DNA of 64,000 nucleotides, taken from positions 1 through 64,000 of the forward strand of contig MSHJ01000011.1 in NCBI GenBank assembly GCA_001941065.1, read 5' to 3'. The DNA is from Alistipes sp. Zagget8 (GTDB taxonomy: Bacteria > Bacteroidota > Bacteroidia > Bacteroidales > Rikenellaceae). Below are positions 24,813 through 34,491 of the stretch, one piece after another. Under the pieces are notes generated by a model. It was given only the letters and a program-made list of their open reading frames with translations. It ran no database searches and was not told the DNA's origin. The translations under genes were made by a program, and so were the position numbers. Every line of letters begins with the position of its first letter. Positions within the stretch are counted from its first letter, which is position 1.

Positions 24813-26426
24813 CTACGCGTCGTTTCTGCGGATGCTTCCGATTTTCATGACGGTTTTTTCGAAATCGTCCCGCGATGCGGCGGCCCGGTTCCTCATTTTG
24901 GTCCGGTAATTATAGACCGTGCTCAGCGAGCAGCGCAGGAACGAAGCGATCCGGGCGCTGTCGGTGATGCCCAGCCGAATCAGGGCGTAAATGCGCAGCT
25001 CCTTGTTCAGCAGGTCTCCGGATTTCGGCGTGATCCGTTCGCCCTCGACCAGCAGCGCGTTGAAATCCTCGATGAAGGTCGGGTAGAGGTTCAGGAAGAT
25101 TTCGTCGAAATTCCGGAACAGCTCCTCCTGTTCGTCCTCCAGCATGGAGGTGGATTTCAGACGGCGGTAGAGCTCCTCGAGCTTCCGCTCCTGCGCCAGT
25201 TGCTTCAGCGACCGGCGGTAGTTGTCCATCTTGTCGATGTACATCGAACAGAGGTCGAAAAAGCGGGCGATGTACTGCACCTTGACGGCGTTTGCGTCGG
25301 AGAGTTGTTCGTTGATCTCGTTCAGCTCGATGTTGAGCCGGGCGAGTTCGGCATTCGTTCCGGAGAGCTCCTTCCGGACCCGCGAGAGCTTCCGGACCTG
25401 TTTGTAGACGAATACGAACAGCAGGATGAGTATGACCGTGAGGACGCTGATCAGGATCAGGTAGTGCTGCAGTTTGACTTTGGTCCGGGCCTCTTTGTTC
25501 TGGTGCGACGCGATGATAATCGACGAGAGTTCCGTCATCCGCACGATCCGGAACTGCATGTTACTGCAAAGGGCGTCCTCGAGGGCCGACTGGGTATATT
25601 TATAGGCCCGCGAATAGTCCTTGTGATCGTAGTAGACCTTTGCCAGCGAGAGTATCGCGCTGTTTTCCTTCGTGGCGTTTTGGATGTCGGAGATCGCCGA
25701 GAGGGTGTAATACTTTTTCGCCAGCCAGTCGTCGCCGTTCGCCCGGTAGTGGTCGCCCAGGGAGTTGGAGACCTTGGCATATTCGGGGGTCTCGGGCGGA
25801 GTCTGCCCGAGCAGGGTCAGCAGTCGCTGTTCAACCTCCTCCCGGGTTTCGGAGACACCCGCAGGAATGCCGAGGCAACGCTGGAGCGAATCGCGGTAAA
25901 CCTGCCGGTTGTTCGTCTGCCGGCTGAAGCCGGAGAAGACCTCATAGCAGTCGTAGAAGAAAATGCAGCCCCGGTAGTAGGCTTCCAGCAGGTGGGGCGG
26001 AAGCTCCCGGCGGACCGAGTCGAGCAGCTGTTTGGCTTCGATGCAGGCGCCGCGCGACGAGTAGAACCGGGCGAGCCGGATCGCCGAGGATGCGCAGCGG
26101 TCCCGGTCGCCGAGCTGGCGGGCGATTTCCAGGTTGCGTTCGCCGTAGCGGATGGTGGAGTCCAGGCGGTATTTGTAGAAGACCTCGCTGAGGCTGTCGT
26201 TGATGGCATATTCCTGTTCCGGGGTCAGTTTGGTCATACACAGCATCCGCCGGAATCCGTCGATCCGTTCCTCCTTCTTTTCGTCGAAAAGCCGCTTGTT
26301 CCTGATCATGTAGTCCAGCTGGTCCGAGAGTGTGGCGGTGTCGTCCCGGCCGCAGGCGGCCAGGACGATCACGCCGCACAGCAGCAGGATACACCGTTTC
26401 AGGGATATGGGCTTTCGCGGTATCAT
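24813..26426 (-). CDS. DUF6377-type membrane regulator with TPR region and C-terminal HTH
   Basis: 537 aa. An N-terminal lipobox-like CGVIVLAACGRD, helical TPR-like repeats over residues 30-310, a membrane helix near 325-350 (YLILISVLTVILILLFVFVY), a coiled-coil segment (LSGTNAELARLNIELNEINEQL) and a C-terminal HTH with IYALIRLGITDSARIASFLRCSLSTVYNYRTKMRNRA. This layout is the Bacteroidetes DUF6377 regulator family, which senses in the periplasm and binds DNA inside. It follows the GH36 gene by 7 nt on the same strand and probably regulates it or a related carbohydrate locus. Confidence 0.87.
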   Translation of the reverse strand: MIPRKPISLKRCILLLCGVIVLAACGRDDTATLSDQLDYMIRNKRLFDEKKEERIDGFRRMLCMTKLTPEQEYAINDSLSEVFYKYRLDSTIRYGERNLEIARQLGDRDRCASSAIRLARFYSSRGACIEAKQLLDSVRRELPPHLLEAYYRGCIFFYDCYEVFSGFSRQTNNRQVYRDSLQRCLGIPAGVSETREEVEQRLLTLLGQTPPETPEYAKVSNSLGDHYRANGDDWLAKKYYTLSAISDIQNATKENSAILSLAKVYYDHKDYSRAYKYTQSALEDALCSNMQFRIVRMTELSSIIIASHQNKEARTKVKLQHYLILISVLTVILILLFVFVYKQVRKLSRVRKELSGTNAELARLNIELNEINEQLSDANAVKVQYIARFFDLCSMYIDKMDNYRRSLKQLAQERKLEELYRRLKSTSMLEDEQEELFRNFDEIFLNLYPTFIEDFNALLVEGERITPKSGDLLNKELRIYALIRLGITDSARIASFLRCSLSTVYNYRTKMRNRAAASRDDFEKTVMKIGSIRRNDA

Positions 26427-26433
26427 GGGGCGT

Positions 26434-28635
26434 TTACTGCGCCTTCAGGATAAATACGGCGCTGTCGTAAATCTTCGAGAGGTGGGGATTGATGCCGGCG
26501 TTCATGAGCAGTTCGCCGCTGAGCGTTTTCCCGTCGAACCAGAAGCGGGGCTTGTCGACGTTCAGCTCCCGCACGGTGTACCCGGCTTTGGGATCGAGTC
26601 CGTCGAGGCGGAATTTCGGAATCAGCGAACGCCCCTGGTAACGCAGGCTGTAAGTGAAGAGCACGGCCTCCCGCTTGTCCTTCGAGACGTACAGCACGCC
26701 GTAGCTTCCGCTCTCGTCGTAGGGCGTGCCGATGCGGTAGAGGTCGCCCTGCATCACGATGTCGCGGTACTCCTTGTAGCTGGCGATGGCTCGGCGGGCG
26801 AAGGCTTTCTCGGCGTCGGTCATCTGTTTGGGCTGGAGCTCCATGCCGAGACGTCCGGCGCAGGCCATGTCGAAGCGGAACTTGATCGGCGTGACGTTGC
26901 CCGTCTGGTGGTTGGGCACGGCCGAAACGTGCGAACCCATCACGACGGCCGGGTAGAAGAGGCTCGTGCCGTACTGGATGCGGGCCCTCGAAAGCGCTTC
27001 GGTGTTGTCGCTGGTCCAGAATTCGTCGAAATATTTGAGTGCTCCGTATTCCACGCGGCCGCCGCCCGAGGCGCAGGCCTGGATCAGCACGTCGGGGTAT
27101 TTGGCCCGGATGCGCTCCATCACCTTATAGAATCCCTGCGCGTAGTCGATCCAGAACCGCGACTGCTCGTCGGCGGGCCGGTAGGCCGAACCCACGTTGT
27201 TGGCGTTGCAGTTGGCGTCCCATTTGATGTAGTCGATCTTGTCCGAGAGCTTCATCGTGTTGTCGAAGACCTCGAATACGAAATCCTGCACGGCGGGGTT
27301 CGAGAGGTCCAGCAGCCATTGTTTGCGGGTTTCGGGCGCTTCGCGCTTCTGCGGGCGCACGATCCAGTCGGGGTGCTTCTCGGCCAGCTCGCTCTTGGGA
27401 TTGACCATCTCGGGCTCGATCCAGATACCGAATTTCAACCCCTTTTGGTGGGCATACGAGGCGATGTCGTCGATGCCTGCGGGGAGTTTTTTCCGGTTGA
27501 CCTGCCAGTCGCCCAGTCCGGCGTTGGCGGCGTTGCGCGGGTACTTGTTGCCGAACCAGCCGTCGTCGAGGACGAACATTTCGAGCCCCATCGAGGCGGC
27601 ATCGTCGACCATCTGCTTCAGGACCTTGGCGCCGAAATCGAAATAGGCGCCCTCCCAGCTGTTGAGCAGTGTCGGAACCGCCCGCTCGGCGTGGTAGATG
27701 CCGTAGTTGCGGGCCCAGTCGTGGAGGTTGCGCGAAGCCCCTCCGGCACCGCGCAGCGAGTGGGTGTAGATCATCTCCGGCGTGGTGAACGATTCGCCCG
27801 GACGGAGCCGGTACTCCGAGGCGTTGGGGTTGGCCCCGGCCAGGACGGTCAGCGCGTCGTATTCGTCCACCTCGAAATTGAGGCGGAAATTGCCGCTCCA
27901 CGCCAGTGCCCCGGCGATGACCTCGCCGCAGTTCTCGCTGAACGATTCGCTGCCGAGCGTGAGCATGAAGGAGGGGTTTTCGGTGTGGGTGGTGCGCACC
28001 TCGCGCATCGATTCGATGCTTTTCGACCCGTGGGTCAGCAGCGTGTGGTCCACCTGCGCCTCGCGGGCCCAGGCGCCGTAAAGATGCGTCAGGAGGTATT
28101 TTTCAGCTTTCAGCGTCAGGGCCGAAGAGTAGAAATTGTGCAGGGTGACGGGTCCTTCCTCGCGGTTGCGGATCACCGTGTGCGTGGTGATGACGTTTTC
28201 CCGGGCATAGGCCGTGAAGACCAGTTCGACATCCAGCGCCTGGCAGCAGTCGCTCATCTTTACGACGGTCTCGGTGACATTGGGGTCGGCCAGCTGCCGC
28301 GAGGCGTGCGACACGTAGCGCAGGTCGGTGTTCATGTCCCCGTCGGCATGGGTGATGCGCAGGGCGGGTTCGCGGAAATTCCGGCCGCCCATTGCGGGAT
28401 AGGCCAGGTCGTCGGTGCCGTGGTCGGCACGGCGGGAACTTTTGTAGTCCGCCAGCGGAGCCGGGTCGTCGATGCGGCTTCCGAAATGGCGGAAATAAAC
28501 GGCTTCGCCCGGCCGGGCTGCAAGCACGATCGATACGTCGTCGGTGCGGATGTCGATCAGTTGCTGCGGGGCAGCGGCGGACACCGCGCCTGCGGATAAG
28601 GCGGCGGATAGGAAGGTCAGCAGTCGTTTTTTCAT
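26434..28635 (-). CDS. Secreted GH36 alpha-galactosidase
   Basis: 733 aa. A signal peptide ends near AVSAAAPQ. An N-terminal beta-sandwich precedes the (beta/alpha)8 catalytic domain. GH36 signatures are present: FVLDDGWFG, GIWIEPEMVNP, YIKWDANCN with the nucleophile Asp near residue 472, and CASGGGRVEYG followed by WTSDNTEALSR with the acid/base Asp near residue 541. It releases terminal alpha-galactosyl units from oligosaccharides, probably in the periplasm. A DUF6377 regulator follows 7 nt downstream; no SusC/D pair is adjacent. Confidence 0.94.
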   Translation of the reverse strand: MKKRLLTFLSAALSAGAVSAAAPQQLIDIRTDDVSIVLAARPGEAVYFRHFGSRIDDPAPLADYKSSRRADHGTDDLAYPAMGGRNFREPALRITHADGDMNTDLRYVSHASRQLADPNVTETVVKMSDCCQALDVELVFTAYARENVITTHTVIRNREEGPVTLHNFYSSALTLKAEKYLLTHLYGAWAREAQVDHTLLTHGSKSIESMREVRTTHTENPSFMLTLGSESFSENCGEVIAGALAWSGNFRLNFEVDEYDALTVLAGANPNASEYRLRPGESFTTPEMIYTHSLRGAGGASRNLHDWARNYGIYHAERAVPTLLNSWEGAYFDFGAKVLKQMVDDAASMGLEMFVLDDGWFGNKYPRNAANAGLGDWQVNRKKLPAGIDDIASYAHQKGLKFGIWIEPEMVNPKSELAEKHPDWIVRPQKREAPETRKQWLLDLSNPAVQDFVFEVFDNTMKLSDKIDYIKWDANCNANNVGSAYRPADEQSRFWIDYAQGFYKVMERIRAKYPDVLIQACASGGGRVEYGALKYFDEFWTSDNTEALSRARIQYGTSLFYPAVVMGSHVSAVPNHQTGNVTPIKFRFDMACAGRLGMELQPKQMTDAEKAFARRAIASYKEYRDIVMQGDLYRIGTPYDESGSYGVLYVSKDKREAVLFTYSLRYQGRSLIPKFRLDGLDPKAGYTVRELNVDKPRFWFDGKTLSGELLMNAGINPHLSKIYDSAVFILKAQ

Positions 28636-28718
28636 AACGTGTTTATGGGGTTAGGCCCCCAATATACGAAAAATTACGAAATAATCCGAAACAAATTCGT
28701 ATTTCGGTTCTGTTTCGT

Positions 28719-31439
28719 TCAGAACGTGTAGGCCATGCGCAGGTAGCCGTAGCGGCCCAGATAGGAGACCGAAGAGGTTCGCATATAGTCGGTTTCGAAC
28801 ACCGTGGAGGCGTAATCCGGGCGGTTGAGGATGTCGACGACGCCCACCGAAAGTCCCAGCCGGTTCTCCTTGCCGAACTTGCGGCCTGCGGCGGCGTTGA
28901 GGATCACATTGTGGCGTGTCTGCGCCTTCGAATTGCTGTTGCAGTAGAATTCGTAGGCGTTCGCCACGGAGGCGAAATATTTCCCGAAGCGCAGGTCTAA
29001 CCGGGCGCGGACCATCTCCCGCAGGTCCTGCGTGTTGCTCTTCTGGGCGGAGTAGGAGCTCATCGAGGTCACGGAGGAGACGGCGATCTTGACTTTGCTC
29101 GAGAAGCCCGATTCGAAGCCGGCGCGGAACGAGAGCGCATGGCGGCCCGAGTGGTAGAGCGTCTCTTCGAGGAAATAGGGGGTCTGCTGGAAATTGTAGT
29201 CGATACCGGCGTTCACCGTCGAACGCAGCGAGGAGATCTGCTGCGAAAACCCGAATATTCCGCCGAGTTTGTAACACCCTTCGACGTTGGTCTGCGTCGA
29301 GAGCTGCGCACCCTTCTGGGCCGTATAGTCGTATTGGGGAAGGTAGGTCTCTTCGAGGAACAAGATGCGCTGCGAAGCGATGTAGTTGAAGGTGTACCCG
29401 CCGTTGAAATTGAACCATACGTTGCGGGCTTTCGGGGCGTTATTGAAGGTGATCCCTACCGATCCCGTTATGTCGTTCGGCAGTTTCAGGTCGGGATTTC
29501 CGGCCCGCAGCGAGAGGGGGTTCGTGGCGTCGAGCGTCGAGCGCAGCGATTCGGTGGAGATCATCTGCGAAAAGGAACTGATGTTGAGGGTGAACCGCCT
29601 TTTGGATTGGCCGGACATAAGGCTGAACCAGGGATTCAGCTGGTAGAACTGTCTCGGGAAGCGTCCCTTCTCCGGAAAGCGTTCGCCGCGGGCGACCTGA
29701 TAGACCACTCCCGTGAGGGAGCCCATGATCCAGAGTCCGTCGCGGCCGTAGCTCAGGCTGGTCCCCAGGCTGTGCGAATAGGTGTCGGTCGTATAGCTGT
29801 AGGAGTTCACGGGGTCCAGTTGTCCCTGCGGGTCGCCGAGGAAATCCACGGCCAGCATTTTCGAACGGTCGTAACTGCGTTTGAAGGCGTAAGAGGTTGA
29901 AAACCGCGTGTTCTCTCCGATTTTATAGTTGTAATCGACCGATGTGTCGAAACTATACCTGAGGCCGTCGCCGTTGTTGCGCAATTTGACCTGCAGTCCC
30001 TGCACCGAGGCCGTCGTATCGACCTGCCAGTCGTCCTGGTCCTGCGTGCCGTATTCGCCGTTGACGGAAAATGCCAGCGACGATCGCTTGGAAAGGGCGA
30101 AGCGGTAGGAGAGTCGGGTACTGAACCGGATATTCCGGTTGTCGGAGTCGTTGTTGAGGAGTGTGCGGGTCTCGTCGTCGTCGATACGCCGGGAGGTGGA
30201 GTTGCGGCTCAGCGATGAATTGTTGTCGAACGAGACGTCCGTCATGGCGAAAAAGACGTTCTGTTTACGCTGGATGTTGGTCAGGTTGGAGAGACTTGCC
30301 GAGAGGTTTTTGGAGAGGGATTCTCCGGAGCTCTCCTCGGTGCGCAGGGCATAATCGTCGGTCGGGAAATACTCCGTCATCGAGCGGGAGACGCTGCTTT
30401 GACGGCGGCGCTGGAAATCGACCGTGGTCGAGACCGTGGTCGAGTCGCCGCGGCGGTAGGTGTATTCCGCCCGGGCATCGGTCTGCTTCGTCGGTGTGAG
30501 CTTCGAATTGAACGAAGCATTCTCCGCCTGGGAGTTGTCGTCTTTCTGGTTGGAGGCTGCGAACCTCCAGTTGCCTTTTTCGCTGTTGCGGTAGTAGGTC
30601 CCGGCCTCCGAATGGCGGATTTCGCGACGTCCGGAGTAGTCTTTTTCGAGGCTCGCACCGATCGAACCCTCGAGGTTGCCGCCCTGGAGAACGCTGCGCT
30701 TCGACTTGGTCTCCACGTCCATCACTTTCTCCTTTCGGGCCGTGGTGTTGCCCTGCCGTTTCGCCTCGGGGCTCAGCTCTTCGTAGACCCGCACGCTCTT
30801 GACGTCCGAGGCCTCGAGGTCGGTCAGCGCGTACTGGGATTTGTTGCCGAAAAAGTTCTTGCCGTCGATCAGCACCCGTTTGACCTCCTCGCCGCCGGCG
30901 AGAATCTTGTTGTCCTTGATTTCGACCCCCGGAAGCTGTTTGAGCAGCTCTTCGAAACGGTCGTCGGCCAGCGTCTTGAACGCCCCGGCGTTGTAGACCG
31001 TGGTGTCGCCCTTGAAAACCATGGCGATCTGCTTGCCCACGACCACGACCTGGGCGATAGACTGTTCGTCGACCTCCATTTTGACCTCGATGCGGCTCCG
31101 GAATTCGGTCGCGGCGAACCGCTTCTTATAGGGTTTGTAGCCGATGTAAGTGACCTCCAGATCGACCGAGTCGCGGAAGATGTGGTCGCACTTGTAGACG
31201 GCGAGCGTGCGGTAGAAATCCTCCTTGGCCGTGGTGCCCCGCAGCGTGTCGGCGCGGCTGATGATCGAGACCGTGGCGCCGATCAGCGGGTCTTTCGTCT
31301 CCTTGTCCTCGACGGCGATTGTGGTTCGTGCAGGGCGGTAGCTGCGGTATACCTGCGGTGTTCCGCTCCGCACGGTGCGTGCGGAGAGCAGGCCGGAAAG
31401 GCCGAAAAATGCGAAAAGCAACAGGGCGAAACGTATCAA
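28719..31439 (-). CDS. OMP_b-brl_3 outer-membrane protein with carboxypeptidase-like N-terminal domain
   Basis: 906 aa. A signal peptide ends near LLSARTVRS, a CarboxypepD_reg-like beta-sandwich spans about 40-125 (KDPLIGATVSIISRADTL), a plug-like segment has FEELLKQLPGVEI and RVLIDGKNFFGNK, and a long beta-barrel ends YLRMAYTF. This is the TonB-receptor-like OMP_b-brl_3 family of Bacteroidetes, whose ligands are mostly unknown. It is the downstream one of two paralogues; 115 nt separate them, with nested inverted repeats between. No SusD partner. Confidence 0.88.
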   Translation of the reverse strand: MIRFALLLFAFFGLSGLLSARTVRSGTPQVYRSYRPARTTIAVEDKETKDPLIGATVSIISRADTLRGTTAKEDFYRTLAVYKCDHIFRDSVDLEVTYIGYKPYKKRFAATEFRSRIEVKMEVDEQSIAQVVVVGKQIAMVFKGDTTVYNAGAFKTLADDRFEELLKQLPGVEIKDNKILAGGEEVKRVLIDGKNFFGNKSQYALTDLEASDVKSVRVYEELSPEAKRQGNTTARKEKVMDVETKSKRSVLQGGNLEGSIGASLEKDYSGRREIRHSEAGTYYRNSEKGNWRFAASNQKDDNSQAENASFNSKLTPTKQTDARAEYTYRRGDSTTVSTTVDFQRRRQSSVSRSMTEYFPTDDYALRTEESSGESLSKNLSASLSNLTNIQRKQNVFFAMTDVSFDNNSSLSRNSTSRRIDDDETRTLLNNDSDNRNIRFSTRLSYRFALSKRSSLAFSVNGEYGTQDQDDWQVDTTASVQGLQVKLRNNGDGLRYSFDTSVDYNYKIGENTRFSTSYAFKRSYDRSKMLAVDFLGDPQGQLDPVNSYSYTTDTYSHSLGTSLSYGRDGLWIMGSLTGVVYQVARGERFPEKGRFPRQFYQLNPWFSLMSGQSKRRFTLNISSFSQMISTESLRSTLDATNPLSLRAGNPDLKLPNDITGSVGITFNNAPKARNVWFNFNGGYTFNYIASQRILFLEETYLPQYDYTAQKGAQLSTQTNVEGCYKLGGIFGFSQQISSLRSTVNAGIDYNFQQTPYFLEETLYHSGRHALSFRAGFESGFSSKVKIAVSSVTSMSSYSAQKSNTQDLREMVRARLDLRFGKYFASVANAYEFYCNSNSKAQTRHNVILNAAAGRKFGKENRLGLSVGVVDILNRPDYASTVFETDYMRTSSVSYLGRYGYLRMAYTF

Positions 31440-31440
31440 A

Positions 31441-31508
31441 CCGGACGGAAAAGAGAGGTTCTGCGATGCAAGATAGCAATTTCTTCCCTAATCGCACAAT
31501 CCGTCCGG
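31441..31508. repeat. Nested inverted repeats between the two outer-membrane protein genes
   Basis: CCGGACGG (31441-31448) pairs with CCGTCCGG (31501-31508). Inside it TGCGAT (31462-31467) pairs with ATCGCA (31491-31496). It begins right at the start of the downstream gene. Confidence 0.5.
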
Positions 31509-31554
31509 AAAAAAGTGGATTCGGTCATCGGGGCGCGGAATTCCGGCCTGCGGG

Positions 31555-34386
31555 CTATTTGCCTTGCAGGGCCTCTATTACGGCATTGCGCTGGCGGCGG
31601 TAGAGACGCAGGTTGTAGGTGAGCTGGAACGAGACGTAACGGCCTATGCCGAGGTTCGTCACGTTGCGCAGCGTGGTGCCCGTCACCGTGCGGCGGAAGG
31701 TCGTGCCGTTCTGGTCCAGAAGGTCGTTCACCCCGACGCTCGCCTCGCCCAGCCGGTTGCGGAAGAGTTTCACGCCCAGCAGGGCGTTGCAGATCAGGCG
31801 TTCTTCGAGGAACGTGTCCGTGATTCCCTTGTAGTAGTTGTAGTCGGCGTTGGCGCGTACGACGAGGCGTTTCCACACCACGAACGTAGCTTCGGCCTTG
31901 GCGGTCTGGCTGAAATAGGTATTGTCCAGCGTGCGCACCTGCGACGAACTTTTGTTCACGTTGTAGCGCCCGGTGTAGCTCACGCGGAAATCGACGTTTT
32001 CCGAGATGTTGCTGCCCAGGACCAGCCCGGCGTTGTAGGAGCTGTTCGACAGCGAGTTGCGTTCGCCGTTGATGATGCTCGGGATGCGTCCCGTCGAGAT
32101 GCCCGCCCGGAAGTTGAGGTTCGAACGCAGCCACCGCACCGGCATGCCGTAGTTGACGCTGGCACGCAGGTTCCAGAATCCGGAGAGGTTCACCGGTTTG
32201 GTGAACTGGTTGCCTTCGCCCAGCAGGGTCCCTTCGTCGTCGATGACGAAATCCGGCGTGTCGATCACCAGCGAGTCGGTGATGGTGTTGGGGCTGGCCG
32301 CGAATTCCGCCGATACGGTGAACGTGCGTCCCCGGGCGGGGCTGGTGCGGATGTACTGCCCCGTCAGCCGGTGGGTGTAGACCGGGTCGAGCCCCGGGTT
32401 TCCGGCGAAGACGTTCTGGCGGTTGGTGGTGTTGACGATGCCCTGCAGGTCGGTGGCGCGGGGATTCGACGTGCGGCCCACGGCCGTGAATTTCAGGGTG
32501 TTGTTGCGCGTTATACTGATGTTCGACACCACGTTGTAGGTAAGGTTGTCGAACGATGTTTCGGTCTTTTGCTGATAAGGAAAGGCGTAGTCGCTGTTGA
32601 ATCCGGCATGCTGGTAGTAGAGCGTCGCCGCGACCTTCGTCTTTTTGAAATAGTACTGGTAGGTGCTGCCGACGCGGTGGGTCAGGAACGCGTAGTCGTA
32701 CTCCGTGGACTGCTTCGGGTTGCGTTCGTCCGGGAATGTGTTCTCCTTGGTGAGCACGAACGTGCTGCGGTCCACGCTGTTGTCGGTGTAGTTAATGCGG
32801 TATTCGAAGCTCAGGCGCGACCGTTTCGTGAGCGCCCGGGTGTAGCTCACGCTGCCGTTCACGTCGTAGCCCGGCTGGTCGCGGTCGGTGCGCGTGATGT
32901 TGCGCGAGGAGTAGTCCGCGGTGTCGCACTCGATGTTGTCGGGGTCGCGGAAGGTGTACTGCCGCGGGAAACTGAACTGTTCGTAGGAGCGGTAGGTGCC
33001 CCCGAAGCCGAACGTGAGGTTGTGCGACGTTTTGCCCGGCAGGCGGTAGCGGTAGATCAGCGAGTTCGAGACGTTGAATCCCTTGCTGTCGCTCAGTCCG
33101 AAATTGTGGCGGCGGTTGACGAAACGGATGTCGTCGTCGGAGAATTTGTTGTCCGTGCGGCTTCGCAGTTCGTTGTGCGAGTCGTTGTCCTGGAGGCTGA
33201 ACGACGTGCACATCATCAGCGAATGGCGCTCCGAAAACCGGTAGTCGATGCGCGAGTTGAAGCGGTGGTTGAGGTTGAGCGCCTTCGAACGGTTTTCGTC
33301 GTCGTAGAGCACCAGTTTGTCCGACGCCGTGAAGGTCTGTTTCTCGCTTTGGCTGGTGTTGTGGTTGTCGGTGCGGTTGAAAAAGTAGCTGGCCGTGACC
33401 TTGCCCTTTTTGCCCCAGTCGTCGCTGTAATTGACGCCCACGGCCTGCACGGTCGAGATGCCGTCCAGCGGGCGCACCATGAAATTCTTGTTCGAGGTCC
33501 GCGAGCCCGGCTCCTCGGTGGTCCCGAGGATGTCCTCGAACGAGAAATTCTGGCGGCTGACGTTGTTCACCAATCCGATTACCGAGATGCGGCGGTCGTT
33601 GTCGAAGATGTTGACGTTGCCCCCGCCGATGTATTTGTCCGGAATGCCGTAGGCTCCGAACACGCGCCCGAAGGCGCCCCGCCGCTTGTCGGGAAGCGTC
33701 ACGATGTTCAGCGCCGTGACCCCTTCGCCGGTGTCCACGCCCGTGAATTCCGACTGGTCGCTCTGCGTGTTGTAGATGTCGATGCTCTCGATCATGTCGG
33801 CCGGGATGTTGCGCACGGCCGACATCACGTCGTTGCCGAAGAATTCGCGTCCGTCGACATAGACGCGCTGCACGCTGCGGCCCTGCGCCTCGATCGCCCC
33901 GTCGGCGATTTCCAGTCCGGGCATCTTCGAGATGAGTGACCCGGCGTCCGATCCGAACGACACCTTGTAGGCCGACGCGCGGTAGGAGAGCGTGTCACCG
34001 CGGACCGACGACCGGAGCGCCGGGACCTCGACCACCACGTCGTCGATGGCCTCGGCGCGGGGCGCGAGCCACAGCGAATCGAGCACGACGGCGGTTGTCC
34101 CGACCCGCAGGTCGGTGCGCAGCGAATCGTAGCCCAGCGAGGTGACCGTGAGACGGTATTCGCCGCGCGGCACGCGGGGAAAGAGTCCGCGTCCGTCGAT
34201 GTCCGAGGTGGTGTAGAGGGCCGCGGCCGCGGTGTCCGTGCGGCTGCGCAGTTCGGCGACGGCGCCCACCACCGCGTCGCGCGTCGCGCGGTCGGCGACC
34301 CGGAAGCGCACGGCAGCAGGCTGTGCCGCGGCAGTTGCGGCGCAGAGCAGGCAGAACAGCAGGAACAGCGTCTTTTTCGGTTGCAT
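31555..34386 (-). CDS. OMP_b-brl_3 outer-membrane protein, upstream paralogue
   Basis: 943 aa. The signal peptide MQPKKTLFLLFCLLCAATAAAQ starts at 34386; the open frame continues 1.2 kb further upstream, but that part is antisense to the radical SAM gene and is not coding. A CarboxypepD_reg-like domain (ATRDAVVGAVAELRSRTD, residues 30-110) is followed by a plug-like segment (LISKMPGLEIADGAIEAQG, VYVDGREFFGNDVMSAVRNIP) and a barrel ending SFQLTYNLRLYRRQRNA. It shares domain order with the next gene but not close sequence. Ligand unknown. Confidence 0.87.
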   Translation of the reverse strand: MQPKKTLFLLFCLLCAATAAAQPAAVRFRVADRATRDAVVGAVAELRSRTDTAAAALYTTSDIDGRGLFPRVPRGEYRLTVTSLGYDSLRTDLRVGTTAVVLDSLWLAPRAEAIDDVVVEVPALRSSVRGDTLSYRASAYKVSFGSDAGSLISKMPGLEIADGAIEAQGRSVQRVYVDGREFFGNDVMSAVRNIPADMIESIDIYNTQSDQSEFTGVDTGEGVTALNIVTLPDKRRGAFGRVFGAYGIPDKYIGGGNVNIFDNDRRISVIGLVNNVSRQNFSFEDILGTTEEPGSRTSNKNFMVRPLDGISTVQAVGVNYSDDWGKKGKVTASYFFNRTDNHNTSQSEKQTFTASDKLVLYDDENRSKALNLNHRFNSRIDYRFSERHSLMMCTSFSLQDNDSHNELRSRTDNKFSDDDIRFVNRRHNFGLSDSKGFNVSNSLIYRYRLPGKTSHNLTFGFGGTYRSYEQFSFPRQYTFRDPDNIECDTADYSSRNITRTDRDQPGYDVNGSVSYTRALTKRSRLSFEYRINYTDNSVDRSTFVLTKENTFPDERNPKQSTEYDYAFLTHRVGSTYQYYFKKTKVAATLYYQHAGFNSDYAFPYQQKTETSFDNLTYNVVSNISITRNNTLKFTAVGRTSNPRATDLQGIVNTTNRQNVFAGNPGLDPVYTHRLTGQYIRTSPARGRTFTVSAEFAASPNTITDSLVIDTPDFVIDDEGTLLGEGNQFTKPVNLSGFWNLRASVNYGMPVRWLRSNLNFRAGISTGRIPSIINGERNSLSNSSYNAGLVLGSNISENVDFRVSYTGRYNVNKSSSQVRTLDNTYFSQTAKAEATFVVWKRLVVRANADYNYYKGITDTFLEERLICNALLGVKLFRNRLGEASVGVNDLLDQNGTTFRRTVTGTTLRNVTNLGIGRYVSFQLTYNLRLYRRQRNAVIEALQGK

Positions 34387-34409
34387 CGGTCGGGTAGTCG
34401 TTCGACGTG

Positions 34410-34417
34410 CAAAGATA
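34410..34417 (-). promoter_or_regulatory. -7 box (TATCTTTG) of the outer-membrane protein pair
   Basis: TAnnTTTG match on the minus strand, 23 nt before the ATG at 34386, back to back with the anSME promoter. Confidence 0.55.
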
Positions 34418-34451
34418 ACAGTTTCCTGATGCCCGGGATTTCTTTTTTTGC

Positions 34452-34459
34452 TATATTTG
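34452..34459 (+). promoter_or_regulatory. -7 box (TATATTTG) of the radical SAM gene
   Basis: Exact TAnnTTTG match 32 nt upstream of the ATG at 34492. No TTTG at the usual -33 distance. Confidence 0.55.
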
Positions 34460-34491
34460 TCGAAATAATTCCGTTCACTCCCCGAGACGTT

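Noticed and set aside
28650..28718. Terminator between the GH36 and outer-membrane protein genes
   Set aside because: CCGAAA/TTTCGG gives only a 6-bp stem with a 10-nt loop and no T run.
31564..33939. Plus-strand open frame of nearly 800 codons
   Set aside because: A mirror frame of the outer-membrane protein gene in GC-rich DNA; Val/Arg/Ala-rich with no domain.
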